Positions 47,873 through 55,289 of a DNA stretch of 64,000 nucleotides are shown here, piece after piece; positions within the stretch are counted from its first letter, which is position 1; the number at the start of each line of letters is the position of its first letter. Below the pieces are notes generated by a model. That model was not told the origin of the DNA. It did no database searches and worked only from the letters and a program-made list of their open reading frames with translations. The stretch comes from Enterobacter hormaechei subsp. xiangfangensis. GTDB taxonomy: Bacteria > Pseudomonadota > Gammaproteobacteria > Enterobacterales > Enterobacteriaceae. The stretch covers positions 1,736,001 to 1,800,000 of the forward strand of contig NZ_CP017183.1 in the NCBI RefSeq assembly GCF_001729785.1. Direction: 5' to 3'. The translations under genes were made by a program, and so were the position numbers.

Positions 47873-48490
47873 GTGAAGCGCATTCGAATTAAAAAACCAA
47901 GATGGATCTTTGTTGTATTGTTTATTCTTTTAATGCTTGCTCCATTTTTTATCAAGAGTATCAATTACATCGATTACTTTGAAGGGAATTTGTTACCGGA
48001 ATTCACAGGGGTGATTTTAGAATTTATAATCATTCTTTATATTATTGATCATCTCCAAAGGAAAAACGAAAGACAGAATAAAGTAAAAGCAGAAAAACGA
48101 CTTCGCGAAATGTTTATTTTTTTCTTTAACACATTAAACAAACATGTTCCCGAAAGTTACAGAGTAGGGAAGTTTTATGGGAGTGAGCACGAAAAAAATA
48201 GTAAAGAATTAATGTCGTTGAAAGGTTATATTGAAACTCATGGATTAACTGAGAGTGCAATAAAAGATATTCGTATACACTGCAAAAATGACATAGATCT
48301 TTTCAATAGCTTTGTTCCAGTGGTTGCGACTTTGGAAGAAAAACATTTAAAGGCATGGATGAGAATTTCATATTATATGAATGCAATAATCACAGAGCGA
48401 GAAACAACACAGGATTCAGTCATTAAAATTATTGAAAAAATTCAATCATTTGATGACGAATCCTTTAGCAAAAAGCTCATTGTTGACTAA
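47873..48490 (+). CDS. Uncharacterised membrane protein between icd and int
   Basis: I do not recognise this gene. It starts at GTG 47873 after GAGG and encodes 205 residues, very AT-rich compared with icd. There are two hydrophobic segments, about residues 12-28 (WIFVVLFILLMLAPFFI) and 44-60 (FTGVILEFIIILYIIDHL), then a long charged, helical cytoplasmic part. The basic N-terminus suggests both ends are inside. It converges on int and overlaps it by 14 bp. This place between attachment site and int often carries accessory genes; a lysogenic-conversion or defence role is possible but unproven. Confidence 0.75.
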   Translation: MKRIRIKKPRWIFVVLFILLMLAPFFIKSINYIDYFEGNLLPEFTGVILEFIIILYIIDHLQRKNERQNKVKAEKRLREMFIFFFNTLNKHVPESYRVGKFYGSEHEKNSKELMSLKGYIETHGLTESAIKDIRIHCKNDIDLFNSFVPVVATLEEKHLKAWMRISYYMNAIITERETTQDSVIKIIEKIQSFDDESFSKKLIVD

Positions 48491-49613
48491 TTCGTACTGT
48501 GGTCCAATTTTTTCCTCTATCATCATGGTATCGATCGGTTTGGTTCTGAGTTTTATGACCTAAAAGTATTCTTGTATCGATACCTTGTTCCTTATAGAGT
48601 CTTTCAGATAAAGACCTTTGTTCATGAAACGTAGCCGGCGTACCTACTTCCCAATTTATTTCTGCTTTATCACGGGCCTTACTAAAATTCATTGTTATTG
48701 TGTTCGACCTAACCTGTGCACCTCGTTCTGCCATTGAGGTTGCCCGGAAGAAGTGGATTAGATATGGACTCACTGCATAGTCGCGGCAACGCGCAACTAC
48801 ATCTCTCAAACTCCAGTCAATCGCGTTAAGCTTAAGGGAAAGCGGGATCGCTATCTTGCTCCCCGTCTTCTCCTGAACGATATGAAGATGATCATCCCAA
48901 ATATCACTAAACTTCATGTTGGAAATATCCCCGAGGCGCTGACCCGTAACGAGCGCCAATAGCATTGCATTGCCCATATATTGATGGTGGGCATCAGCAA
49001 TCGCGAAAATCTTTTGCCATTCTTCGAGGTTTAAACGTTGTCGGCTAATTCGCCGACGCGGTTGTTTTGTCGCAAGAGCCGGGTTATAACCCGGCGGTAC
49101 CTCGCCATAATGTTGGGCTTCCTTGAAAACATCGATTAAAACAGAGCGGATCACCTGGGCCATCCTCGGTTGACCTTCTGCAACATAGGACTCCAGTATC
49201 TGTGCAACATCCCGAACATCGACGGATGAAATCAATTTCATTCCCACGCTCTCACGAAGTAGGGCTACTGGTTTAGCCTTTTGCTTATGAGTGTTCGGCT
49301 TGATATCACCATTCTCCAGTCTTTCATCCTGAATTTTCCAATAACGATCTAACCACGTATTTGTTGTTATCGCCTTTCCTTTGCTGGAGGCGATCTTGTC
49401 ACTGATAGCCAAAACCTGCCTGGTGCGCTGTTCAGCTAGTCGCTCATTGGCTTCAATTGCTATCGCTGTTGCTTCGGCCTCGTTAGTTCCAAGGCTATGA
49501 AACTTACCTGTAACGGGATGCTTATACCGCCAGTAGATTTTATTTACCTTACGACTGTAGAGCGGATAAAGATTAGGTATCTTGACGTTGTTTTTACGTG
49601 GTCGGGCAGCCAT
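48477..49613 (-). CDS. Prophage integrase, lambda-Int type tyrosine recombinase
   Basis: This enzyme would integrate and, with Xis, excise the prophage. The 378-residue protein has an N-terminal arm-binding domain (about 1-65), a core-binding domain and the catalytic domain. The full catalytic set is visible: Arg226 (TGQRLGD), Lys249, His330 and Arg333 (TFHEQRS), His353 (LLGHKT) and the nucleophile Tyr362 (RYHDDRGKNW). The C-terminus is close to lambda Int and unlike e14 IntE as I recall it. Its start overlaps the xis gene by 20 bp. Confidence 0.95.
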   Translation of the reverse strand: MAARPRKNNVKIPNLYPLYSRKVNKIYWRYKHPVTGKFHSLGTNEAEATAIAIEANERLAEQRTRQVLAISDKIASSKGKAITTNTWLDRYWKIQDERLENGDIKPNTHKQKAKPVALLRESVGMKLISSVDVRDVAQILESYVAEGQPRMAQVIRSVLIDVFKEAQHYGEVPPGYNPALATKQPRRRISRQRLNLEEWQKIFAIADAHHQYMGNAMLLALVTGQRLGDISNMKFSDIWDDHLHIVQEKTGSKIAIPLSLKLNAIDWSLRDVVARCRDYAVSPYLIHFFRATSMAERGAQVRSNTITMNFSKARDKAEINWEVGTPATFHEQRSLSERLYKEQGIDTRILLGHKTQNQTDRYHDDRGKNWTTVRISQQ

Positions 49614-49839
49614 CAGACAGTATCCTTTGAAGCATAGGCGAATCAGATTTTTTAATTACGGGCTGGGTTAAATTACCTGTGATCTCGGCATCTTCTCTTA
49701 CCCGCCAATATCTCCCTTCTTTGGTGGCCGGGGGAGTGAACATGCTCTCTTTTGCGTATCGGCGTAAGGTATTCAGACTTGGGGGATTACTTCGGTATTT
49801 TTCCGCAGCCCATTCTTCTAAAGTCAGCATTTGAAGCAT
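49594..49839 (-). CDS. Excisionase (Xis-like)
   Basis: Small DNA-bending protein that would direct Int to excision. The start is ATG 49839 (MLQMLTLEEWAAEKY), with GAGG 10 bases upstream; an upstream in-frame start lacks a good site. The 81 residues match lambda Xis in layout: LEEWAAEKY, SLNTLRRYAKES and PPATKEGRYWRVRE form the winged-helix. It overlaps int by 20 bp. A perfect hairpin lies just upstream. Confidence 0.88.
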   Translation of the reverse strand: MLQMLTLEEWAAEKYRSNPPSLNTLRRYAKESMFTPPATKEGRYWRVREDAEITGNLTQPVIKKSDSPMLQRILSDGCPTT

Positions 49840-49854
49840 GTGATTTACCTCATA

Positions 49855-49874
49855 ATGGCCCATATTCGGGCCAT
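49855..49874 (-). promoter_or_regulatory. Hairpin just upstream of xis
   Basis: ATGGCCC / GGGCCAT perfect 7-bp inverted repeat with 6-base loop, between the long exonuclease gene and the xis ribosome site. There is no T run, so it may control xis translation, mRNA stability or protein binding. Confidence 0.5.
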
Positions 49875-49891
49875 ATTCTGAAATTAAAAAA

Positions 49892-52366
49892 TCAGTGTTC
49901 AGTCAGACGCTGCCAGATTGCTGACACGTATTTGACCTGATGAAGCGCATCCGAAATAGCCTTGTGTGGTTCTCCCTCAAATGGGATCTCATAGCGAGGC
50001 TTGCACCCAACGGTTTTACCCAACTCAACAATGGTTCTTACATCCCGGTTATTCCAGAACTTCCATGGGCAGGGGATCCCCGCCCGGTCATAAGATGCTT
50101 CAAGCAGGACATTGTCATAAGTGGCACCATTCCCCCATACCTGTACAGAATCAGGGCCGTTTGCCGCATTCTCGGATATAAAATCATTTAGCTGCAATAA
50201 GGCATCATCTAGCGGAATAGCATCATCCATCACTAACTCAGAACGAGCCTCAGGCGAAGCTTTAAGCCAGAATATTATGGTAGATGCATCCGGAACCCCG
50301 CCGCTGGCCATGGAAGATTCTAGGCTAATCACTTTGTAAAATTCCGAACCGGTATCACCTGTAGATGGATCAAAGAACACGGCCCCGATAGATACGACTG
50401 GTGAATCAGCTTTTTTACCAAAAGCTTCAATGTCGATCATAAGGTGTGTATAGAGCATTTCAGGCTCGGTATGATTATGATGACCGGAATCATTATTTAT
50501 GGCAGTTGTGCTGCTATAAGTTTCAGTAGTGCTTGCGCTTGAGATAGTTTCTTCCGTGCCTTCTGATAACGCAGCACCGTCCGGGGTTTCATCATTGTCA
50601 GTTTCTTCCATCTGCACATTATCAACGTACTCCGCCGCGGTATTTTGTTGGTCGATTACAGCGTTGCTGGTGGCCAGCCCTTCAATAGAAAAAAGACCAT
50701 TACCAACTTTTTCGAGAACCGGCTGCGTGTCGCCGTCGACCTGAGTCCCCTCATTCTGGTCGCCAGTTTCAACAGCAGAGTCATTAGTTACCTCGTTTGT
50801 CCAGCTCACCTCAGGGTTATGGCGCGCAGCCGCAAGAGTTTCGTCTGATGGAGCAGAATGATCGCTTTCAGTCAGGTTCGCGTTAATGAATCCGCTGAGA
50901 CGTGCTGGATACAGGTAATGCTCTGGGTGAGCGCTGCGGATAAGTGCAAAGATAGCTGCACGCGAGTAATCCAAAACTCCCGGAGTTGCACGAAGAGCTT
51001 TAGACCATTCTTTGAATGGACTTTCTTTTTTACTCACGATCTCTTTTGCCCGACGGAAAACACCACCAGGGATATCATAAATGTTGAAATCCATTGGTAA
51101 CGTGGCCAGCGCAATCTCTAAATCGAGAGTGTCTAGATCATGTTTAAGGTCAGGGTTTCTGTCGGTCTTGTTGCCTCCGCCAGCATTCGTACCGCTTTCA
51201 GTACGCTGTATTTCTGCAACGCGACTGCCTTTGGCCCATTCTTTTACCAGCAGGCCGCGGTCAATGTAATCAGTCGCCGCCCAGATTCTGGTGAATCGGA
51301 GAACCAAAGCGAGTTCGTGACGCTTTTCCTGCCCGAACACCTTGCGAATGGCCTCGGTATAGCGCCACAGGTCTTTGGTGTTGTAACCCTTAACCTGTTC
51401 GCAGTTTTCTGCCGCCAGCAACAGGTTCTGGACATAGCTATTGTCTGTGTCCATCTCAAGCGCGCTGATACCTTCGTATTCTTCGCGGGTTAAGTGGTGG
51501 CGCAGTTCGTCGGCGGTGAACTGGGCGAGTAGCTGCTTGCGGAAGGGCATACGAACGACAGGATAACGTGTGGTTTCGTCATCATTCTCGTCAATCTGGA
51601 TAGCGTTAACAGGTTCAAAACCCTGACCTGCTATAACGCCAGTGTCGCTGGTGCTTTCAGATTTCAGAAGGGGAAATTTGCCGCTGCGCCAGTCTTCCAC
51701 TAATTGGTTGCGAGCGCTGGCATCTGCTTTAGCCCAGTCAGCCATGAATGCAGCGATATCTTCAGTTTCGTGCGTTTCATCTGGCGCGAATACCTGCTTA
51801 ATCGCCTGAACGAGTTTCCACTCAGCGTTCAGGCTGAGTTCGGCAACTTCAGGGATGTCGCTCTTCGCCAGCAGCAGGTTCTGAAGATAGGTGTTACCTT
51901 CATCCAGTGACATTTCGCTGGCAGCCAGCTGCTGCTCTTTTGTGATGTGTGATTGATACTTGTCGCTGGTCAGGTGAACGGCAAAACGTACTGCTGGAGT
52001 GCGGTTTTCAAGCGGGACACTCTTTTCAACTGTAGTGGTCGCTTCCGGAGCAGCAGTGTTGTTGTCCACGGCACCAGTAGACTCAGCACCAGCCTTTGGC
52101 AGCCAGGTGCGTCCATCGTCCTGGAGTACGTAGCGTTTGCACCAGGTGTAATCCACTGTGCTTTCTTCCGGCAGGTCGTTGTAAACAGGGAAATCGGTAC
52201 GGACAGGCTTGCTATAATCCTTGCCCCGGCCGGTTTCAATGCCAGCATCTTCCAGCTCTACATCCAACTGCAAATTGGCTCGTGCTTCTGATTTAGCCGT
52301 GAACCAGATAACGGCATCTTCTTTGCCGGATTTCTGCGTTGCCTTGATTAAATGAAAGAATTCCAT
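49892..52366 (-). CDS. RecE-like protein with C-terminal DEDDh exonuclease domain
   Basis: Large phage recombination or nucleic-acid-processing protein, 824 residues. Residues 1-90 and about 130-500 resemble the non-catalytic N-terminal part of RecE (exonuclease VIII) of the Rac prophage. A unit of about 100 residues occurs twice, at roughly 131-231 and 282-383, sharing Y-Q-N-L-L-L-A and D-W/E-W segments. Residues 500-635 are acidic and low-complexity. Instead of the RecE RecB-type nuclease, the C-terminus (about 638-824) has a DEDDh exonuclease: Asp645 and Glu647 (MIDIEAFG), Asp751 (TYDNVLLE), His801 and Asp806 (HKAISDALHQ). It lies in the leftward operon between the small ORFs and xis. Confidence 0.85.
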   Translation of the reverse strand: MEFFHLIKATQKSGKEDAVIWFTAKSEARANLQLDVELEDAGIETGRGKDYSKPVRTDFPVYNDLPEESTVDYTWCKRYVLQDDGRTWLPKAGAESTGAVDNNTAAPEATTTVEKSVPLENRTPAVRFAVHLTSDKYQSHITKEQQLAASEMSLDEGNTYLQNLLLAKSDIPEVAELSLNAEWKLVQAIKQVFAPDETHETEDIAAFMADWAKADASARNQLVEDWRSGKFPLLKSESTSDTGVIAGQGFEPVNAIQIDENDDETTRYPVVRMPFRKQLLAQFTADELRHHLTREEYEGISALEMDTDNSYVQNLLLAAENCEQVKGYNTKDLWRYTEAIRKVFGQEKRHELALVLRFTRIWAATDYIDRGLLVKEWAKGSRVAEIQRTESGTNAGGGNKTDRNPDLKHDLDTLDLEIALATLPMDFNIYDIPGGVFRRAKEIVSKKESPFKEWSKALRATPGVLDYSRAAIFALIRSAHPEHYLYPARLSGFINANLTESDHSAPSDETLAAARHNPEVSWTNEVTNDSAVETGDQNEGTQVDGDTQPVLEKVGNGLFSIEGLATSNAVIDQQNTAAEYVDNVQMEETDNDETPDGAALSEGTEETISSASTTETYSSTTAINNDSGHHNHTEPEMLYTHLMIDIEAFGKKADSPVVSIGAVFFDPSTGDTGSEFYKVISLESSMASGGVPDASTIIFWLKASPEARSELVMDDAIPLDDALLQLNDFISENAANGPDSVQVWGNGATYDNVLLEASYDRAGIPCPWKFWNNRDVRTIVELGKTVGCKPRYEIPFEGEPHKAISDALHQVKYVSAIWQRLTEH

Positions 52367-52421
52367 ATCGGGTCCTTAATTTTGGTTGTAAGATACCCGC
52401 AGCTAGTGATTGCCGCCTTGG

Positions 52422-52448
52422 GTAGTGGTCATTGGTCAAAACTCGATT
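52422..52448 (-). repeat. 27-bp oriented repeat, copy A
   Basis: Reads on the minus strand AATCGAGTTTTGACCAAT then GACCACTAC. It is 56 bp upstream of the RecE-like gene, oriented with its transcription. See copies at 52519-52545 and 54431-54457. Confidence 0.7.
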
Positions 52449-52480
52449 CCGGAAAGCTTTGGTCGGCTGACCGGGTACTT

Positions 52481-52502
52481 AACCCGCCTTGCGCGGGTTT
52501 TG
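52481..52502 (+). terminator. Hairpin between 27-bp repeats
   Basis: AACCCGC / GCGGGTT with a 5-base loop and TTTT on the plus strand. The local genes run on the minus strand, so it could stop antisense transcription or be a bidirectional element. Function uncertain. Confidence 0.45.
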
Positions 52503-52518
52503 TGCTTTTAGGGGGCTG

Positions 52519-52545
52519 GTAACAGCCATTGGTCATAACTCGATT
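52519..52545 (-). repeat. 27-bp oriented repeat, copy B
   Basis: Reads on the minus strand AATCGAGTTATGACCAAT then GGCTGTTAC. It begins at the stop of the DUF1482-like gene and precedes copy A by about 70 bp. Confidence 0.7.
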
Positions 52546-52726
52546 AAAATTTGAAAGCAGGCTGTTGGTCTCCAGCCGGTTTATATGGGTAACACTCTCC
52601 TTTAATGTGCTGCTCTTTGGCAGCTGCATCACAGCCAGATTCGGTTTGGTATACACCGAGCATGATGTCTGAGCATTCCCCGGTGAGGGCACAGACGGTA
52701 ACGATCAGAGCAAATAACGAGCTCAT
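52544..52726 (-). CDS. DUF1482-like small prophage protein (YebW-like)
   Basis: A 60-residue protein starting at 52726 (MSSLFALIVTVCALTGECSD). It resembles the DUF1482 family (E. coli YebW) in the N-terminal hydrophobic stretch, the paired cysteines (VCALTGEC), the VYQTESGCDAA segment and the late Cys in KGECYPY. Function is unknown; the family is found in lambdoid prophages. Its ATG overlaps the stop of the upstream ORF as ATGA, so the two are coupled. The longer frame extending upstream was not used. Confidence 0.78.
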   Translation of the reverse strand: MSSLFALIVTVCALTGECSDIMLGVYQTESGCDAAAKEQHIKGECYPYKPAGDQQPAFKF

Positions 52727-52845
52727 ACTTTTAGCTCTGGATTGCCTTTTTGGGCCAGTAAGTAGCAAAGCTTACGAACCAGAACTTCAAACAGATTTAA
52801 GCGTACGGCTTGGCAGCCAGCTCTTTTGCGTGCGAAATCGATCAT
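52723..52845 (-). CDS. Small 40-residue prophage ORF
   Basis: A short basic protein starting MIDFARKRAGCQAVRLNLFE at 52845. It is supported by a strong AGGAG site at the right distance and a 4-bp overlap with the DUF1482-like gene. I do not know the function. It is the first gene of the leftward operon downstream of the probable pL-like promoter. Confidence 0.6.
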   Translation of the reverse strand: MIDFARKRAGCQAVRLNLFEVLVRKLCYLLAQKGNPELKV

Positions 52846-53001
52846 GGTTAACTCCTGTGTGCCTTTAACGCCAGGCTGGCGGAACGGTAAACCTGCTGCG
52901 CGATTGTCTTGCCATCTCATCCGGTGTTTCGTATGCCACCGGCAGCTACTTCGTGGGCGTCCTGCCTTGATGACTGATTTTCTAAAATCAGGCTACAAAT
53001 A

Positions 53002-53032
53002 AATATACCATAGGTCAAGTTGAAATTGATAA
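53002..53032 (-). promoter_or_regulatory. Possible leftward (pL-like) promoter
   Basis: In the gap between the repressor terminator and the small ORF, the minus strand has a TATATT -10-like hexamer (plus-strand 53002-53007), and a TTGATAA half-site on the plus strand at 53026-53032 matches the operator at 53598-53616. The -35 is weak, so the start site is uncertain. Confidence 0.45.
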
Positions 53033-53081
53033 AAAAAATACCAGCAATAGTTTCCTTATCAGCTTTTGGAGGGTTCACGCG

Positions 53082-53108
53082 CAAAAAAAGCCGCTTATAG
53101 CGGCCTTT
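53082..53108 (-). terminator. Terminator after repressor gene
   Basis: AAAGGCCGC TATAA GCGGCTTTTTTT on the minus strand: a strong intrinsic terminator 19 bp after the repressor stop. It separates the repressor from the leftward operon. Confidence 0.9.
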
Positions 53109-53126
53109 AACGATACATTTTGAAGG

Positions 53127-53522
53127 TTATGGCTGAGGATCTATTTTTCTTTTACGTAAAAATTCCGCCATAAACGCATCGAGCTCTTCAAGCCGGGTTT
53201 TGGCTAAGGAAATGAATCTATCCTGCTCGGCTTCCGGAAGTTGATCAAAAACTTCTAATAGTGCTGATTGGTGGGGGGTTAAAACTGTTTTACTCTGCGT
53301 TAGAGAAGCAACGTGCTGCTCTTCTTCATCAGTCATGAAAAACCAATAAAGAGGCTTTCCAAGGGCTTCAGGCAAGAGAACCAGTTTCTCCTTGCGCGGG
53401 AAAATCCCTGAGTTACACCAATGGCTAACGGTTTGCGAGTTGACGCCTATCCGGCGCCCCAGTTCAGATTGAGAAATGCCTGCCTCATCAATAGCTCTTT
53501 GCAAACGTTCTTCAAAGTTCAT
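53127..53522 (-). CDS. Prophage repressor, HTH type without peptidase domain
   Basis: Probable lysogeny repressor, RacR-like in size and position. I place the start at 53522 (MNFEERLQRAIDEAG); the frame runs 11 codons further. The 131-residue protein has a HTH_3 domain (about residues 10-60, SQSELGRRIGVNSQTVSHWC) and a helical C-terminus. There is no LexA/CI-type Ser-Lys peptidase domain, so RecA-driven self-cleavage is not expected. It is divergent from the Cro/YdaS-like gene across a palindromic operator. Confidence 0.85.
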   Translation of the reverse strand: MNFEERLQRAIDEAGISQSELGRRIGVNSQTVSHWCNSGIFPRKEKLVLLPEALGKPLYWFFMTDEEEQHVASLTQSKTVLTPHQSALLEVFDQLPEAEQDRFISLAKTRLEELDAFMAEFLRKRKIDPQP

Positions 53523-53591
53523 TTTCAGTTCCAAATCTAACCAGTTGTCCAGCATACAAAGTTTCTTTTCAAATGTGGCCAGTTAAATTTC

Positions 53592-53620
53592 TTGACATTG
53601 ATAAGTAAATTATCAAGTAT
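53592..53620 (+). promoter_or_regulatory. Rightward promoter with palindromic operator
   Basis: The -35 TTGACA is at 53592-53597 and a -10-like AAGTAT at 53615-53620 with 17-bp spacing. Between them lies the perfect inverted repeat TTGATAA-GTAAA-TTATCAA (53598-53616), the expected binding site for the repressor or Cro-like protein. Confidence 0.75.
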
Positions 53621-53644
53621 GTGGTACGGAATTTAGGAGGCTCA

Positions 53645-53875
53645 ATGAACCATAACATTCAAAAGAAGATTATTTCTCTGTGTGGCAGCCAATCAGAGCT
53701 GGCTCGCCGCTTAGGTAAAAACTCGCAGACTGTATCTGTCTGGTTTCGTACTCAGGTAGCTAGCACAGAGGTTTTAAACGCATGCAGAGCTTTGGATTGG
53801 GAAGTCACCCCGCATGAATTACGTCCAGACCTCTATCCCAACGCAACAGATGGTTTACCTCAGAAGGAGGCTTAA
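53645..53875 (+). CDS. Cro/YdaS-like regulator
   Basis: First gene of the rightward operon. The start is ATG 53645 (MNHNIQKKIISLCG), right after TAGGAGG; an upstream in-frame start was rejected. The 76-residue protein has a Cro-like helix-turn-helix (SQSELARRLGKNSQTVSVWF) and the tail HELRPDLYP typical of the YdaS/Cro group. It should bind the adjacent palindrome and repress its own promoter and the repressor promoter. Confidence 0.88.
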   Translation: MNHNIQKKIISLCGSQSELARRLGKNSQTVSVWFRTQVASTEVLNACRALDWEVTPHELRPDLYPNATDGLPQKEA

Positions 53876-53877
53876 TC

Positions 53878-54432
53878 ATGCAGTCAGCTACATATCAACA
53901 TCATAACCAACGCTTGGCCGGACCGCTGAAAACTCAAAATCAATTTATGGCGCATCGGCGAGACAGCTTTAAGCACCGTTCAATACAGGTTGCAGTTCGA
54001 GAGTGGGAATCAACTTTGCCCGGTCAGGCGCAGGAAAAAATCGCTCAGCTGGTGGCTGAGCAGTGGGCGAAGGAAGGGGGCCGCGGCATCGCGGTCAATA
54101 AGCAGAATTTATTCCGCTATCTGAAAAATGAAGGAGGGTCGGAGAAATATACTGCTTACGTTATGCAGCTGTCGGGCGCAATCCTCGCAGCTATGCCTAT
54201 TGAGATAGCCAGAAAGCATGGACTCAGTAACGCCAGAACGGAAGCTGAGCTGGTGGCGAATGCAATCAAAGAATGCAGTGAGGCGCATCAAGCTAAGTTG
54301 CTGGGCGTCCCCCTTCAAAAGCTTGAAAAAGAAATTCGTGAAGCGGCAATCGCTTTGTTCAACATGTTACCTGCTGACGCGGCGGGACCACTACTGGCGA
54401 GCATCAGCGCCGTAGCGCCGCAATTTTTTTAA
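53878..54432 (+). CDS. YdaT-like protein in the cII position
   Basis: This 184-residue protein sits where cII would be, 2 bp after the cro-like gene and with AAGGAGG in front. It resembles the YdaT group of Rac-type prophages: AVREWESTLPGQAQEKIAQL, then EQWAKEGG and QNLFRYLKNEGG. YdaT of Rac is toxic when over-expressed in E. coli and is held in check by RacR. The C-terminus is helical (ALFNMLPADAAGPLL). Assignment is by pattern; a CII-like activator role is the alternative. Confidence 0.7.
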   Translation: MQSATYQHHNQRLAGPLKTQNQFMAHRRDSFKHRSIQVAVREWESTLPGQAQEKIAQLVAEQWAKEGGRGIAVNKQNLFRYLKNEGGSEKYTAYVMQLSGAILAAMPIEIARKHGLSNARTEAELVANAIKECSEAHQAKLLGVPLQKLEKEIREAAIALFNMLPADAAGPLLASISAVAPQFF

Positions 54433-54457
54433 TCGAGTTTTGAGCAATAACCATTAC
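54431..54457 (+). repeat. 27-bp oriented repeat, copy C
   Basis: Reads AATCGAGTTTTGAGCAAT then AACCATTAC on the plus strand, starting within the stop codon of the YdaT-like gene and 30 bp before the replication gene. Same orientation relative to transcription as copies A and B. Confidence 0.7.
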
Positions 54458-54486
54458 GTACCGGGAAACCGGACAAGGGAGTAACC

Positions 54487-55287
54487 ATGGCAGCTCTGCC
54501 TTACATGCAACTTTACATTGCTGATTACCTGGCGGACACCATGCATCTGTCTACAGAAGAGCATGGCGCATACCTGCTGCTGATGTTCAATTATTGGCAA
54601 ACAGGTCGCCCGATCCCCAAAAACCGCCTCTCGAAAATAGCACGGCTAAGCAACGACCGTTGGGATGCCGTTGAGCCATCGTTGAAAGAATTTTTTAACG
54701 ACACTGGCACCGAATGGGTGCAGGAGAGAATTGAGCGGGATCTGGAGGCTGTGAAAAATTCAATCAGTCAAAAGTCGGCCGCAGGTAAAGCGTCCGCCCA
54801 GGCCAGAAAGGCCAAAAAAGGAGCAAACACCCAACAAAACAGTAACGAGCGTTCAACGGGTGTTAATGCTCCGTTTGAACAGAGCAGCAACGGCAACTCA
54901 ACTAATAAAGATACAGATACAGATACAGATCTAAAAGAGAAACAAGAGAGAGAGTTAAGCGCGCAAGAATCATTTTTGCCACCAATCGGCAAATTCCCGA
55001 TTACCGATGACTGGATGCCGAGTGATGACTTTGTCGGGCAAGCCGCACAGTGGGGAATTAATCTCGGTGACCGCCCTGGTTATACCCCAGTGGAACTTCA
55101 GCAGTTCCGCGATTACTGGAAGTGCGAAGGGAAGGTAAAACACCACCTGCAGTGGGAACAGACTTTCGCCTCGAGCCTGAAAACATCCCGAGCCAAAACC
55201 TTAACCTCTGGGGCATCTTCTCGCCGTCAGGCAGGCTTTGGCATCTCACAACCAGACACTGAGATCCCACCGGGATTCAGGGGGTAA
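54487..55287 (+). CDS. Replication initiator: DUF1376 plus DnaT-like domain
   Basis: Lambda-O-position protein of 266 residues. Residues 1-90 are a DUF1376 domain (MQLYIADYLADTMHLSTEEH, GAYLLLMFNYW). A basic linker (SAAGKASAQARKAKKG) and an acidic Asp-Thr run encoded by a GATACA repeat follow. Residues 165-235 resemble the DnaT/GntR-like single-stranded-DNA-binding domain (WMPSDDFV, GYTPVELQQFRDYW, WEQTFASSL). It probably marks the phage origin and recruits helicase loader. The dnaC-like gene begins 2 bp later. Confidence 0.85.
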   Translation: MAALPYMQLYIADYLADTMHLSTEEHGAYLLLMFNYWQTGRPIPKNRLSKIARLSNDRWDAVEPSLKEFFNDTGTEWVQERIERDLEAVKNSISQKSAAGKASAQARKAKKGANTQQNSNERSTGVNAPFEQSSNGNSTNKDTDTDTDLKEKQERELSAQESFLPPIGKFPITDDWMPSDDFVGQAAQWGINLGDRPGYTPVELQQFRDYWKCEGKVKHHLQWEQTFASSLKTSRAKTLTSGASSRRQAGFGISQPDTEIPPGFRG

Positions 55288-55289
55288 CT

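Noticed and set aside
52429..52692. 87-codon minus-strand ORF overlapping the DUF1482-like gene
   Set aside because: It lies across the 27-bp repeats and hairpin, has no ribosome site, and overlaps a better-supported gene.
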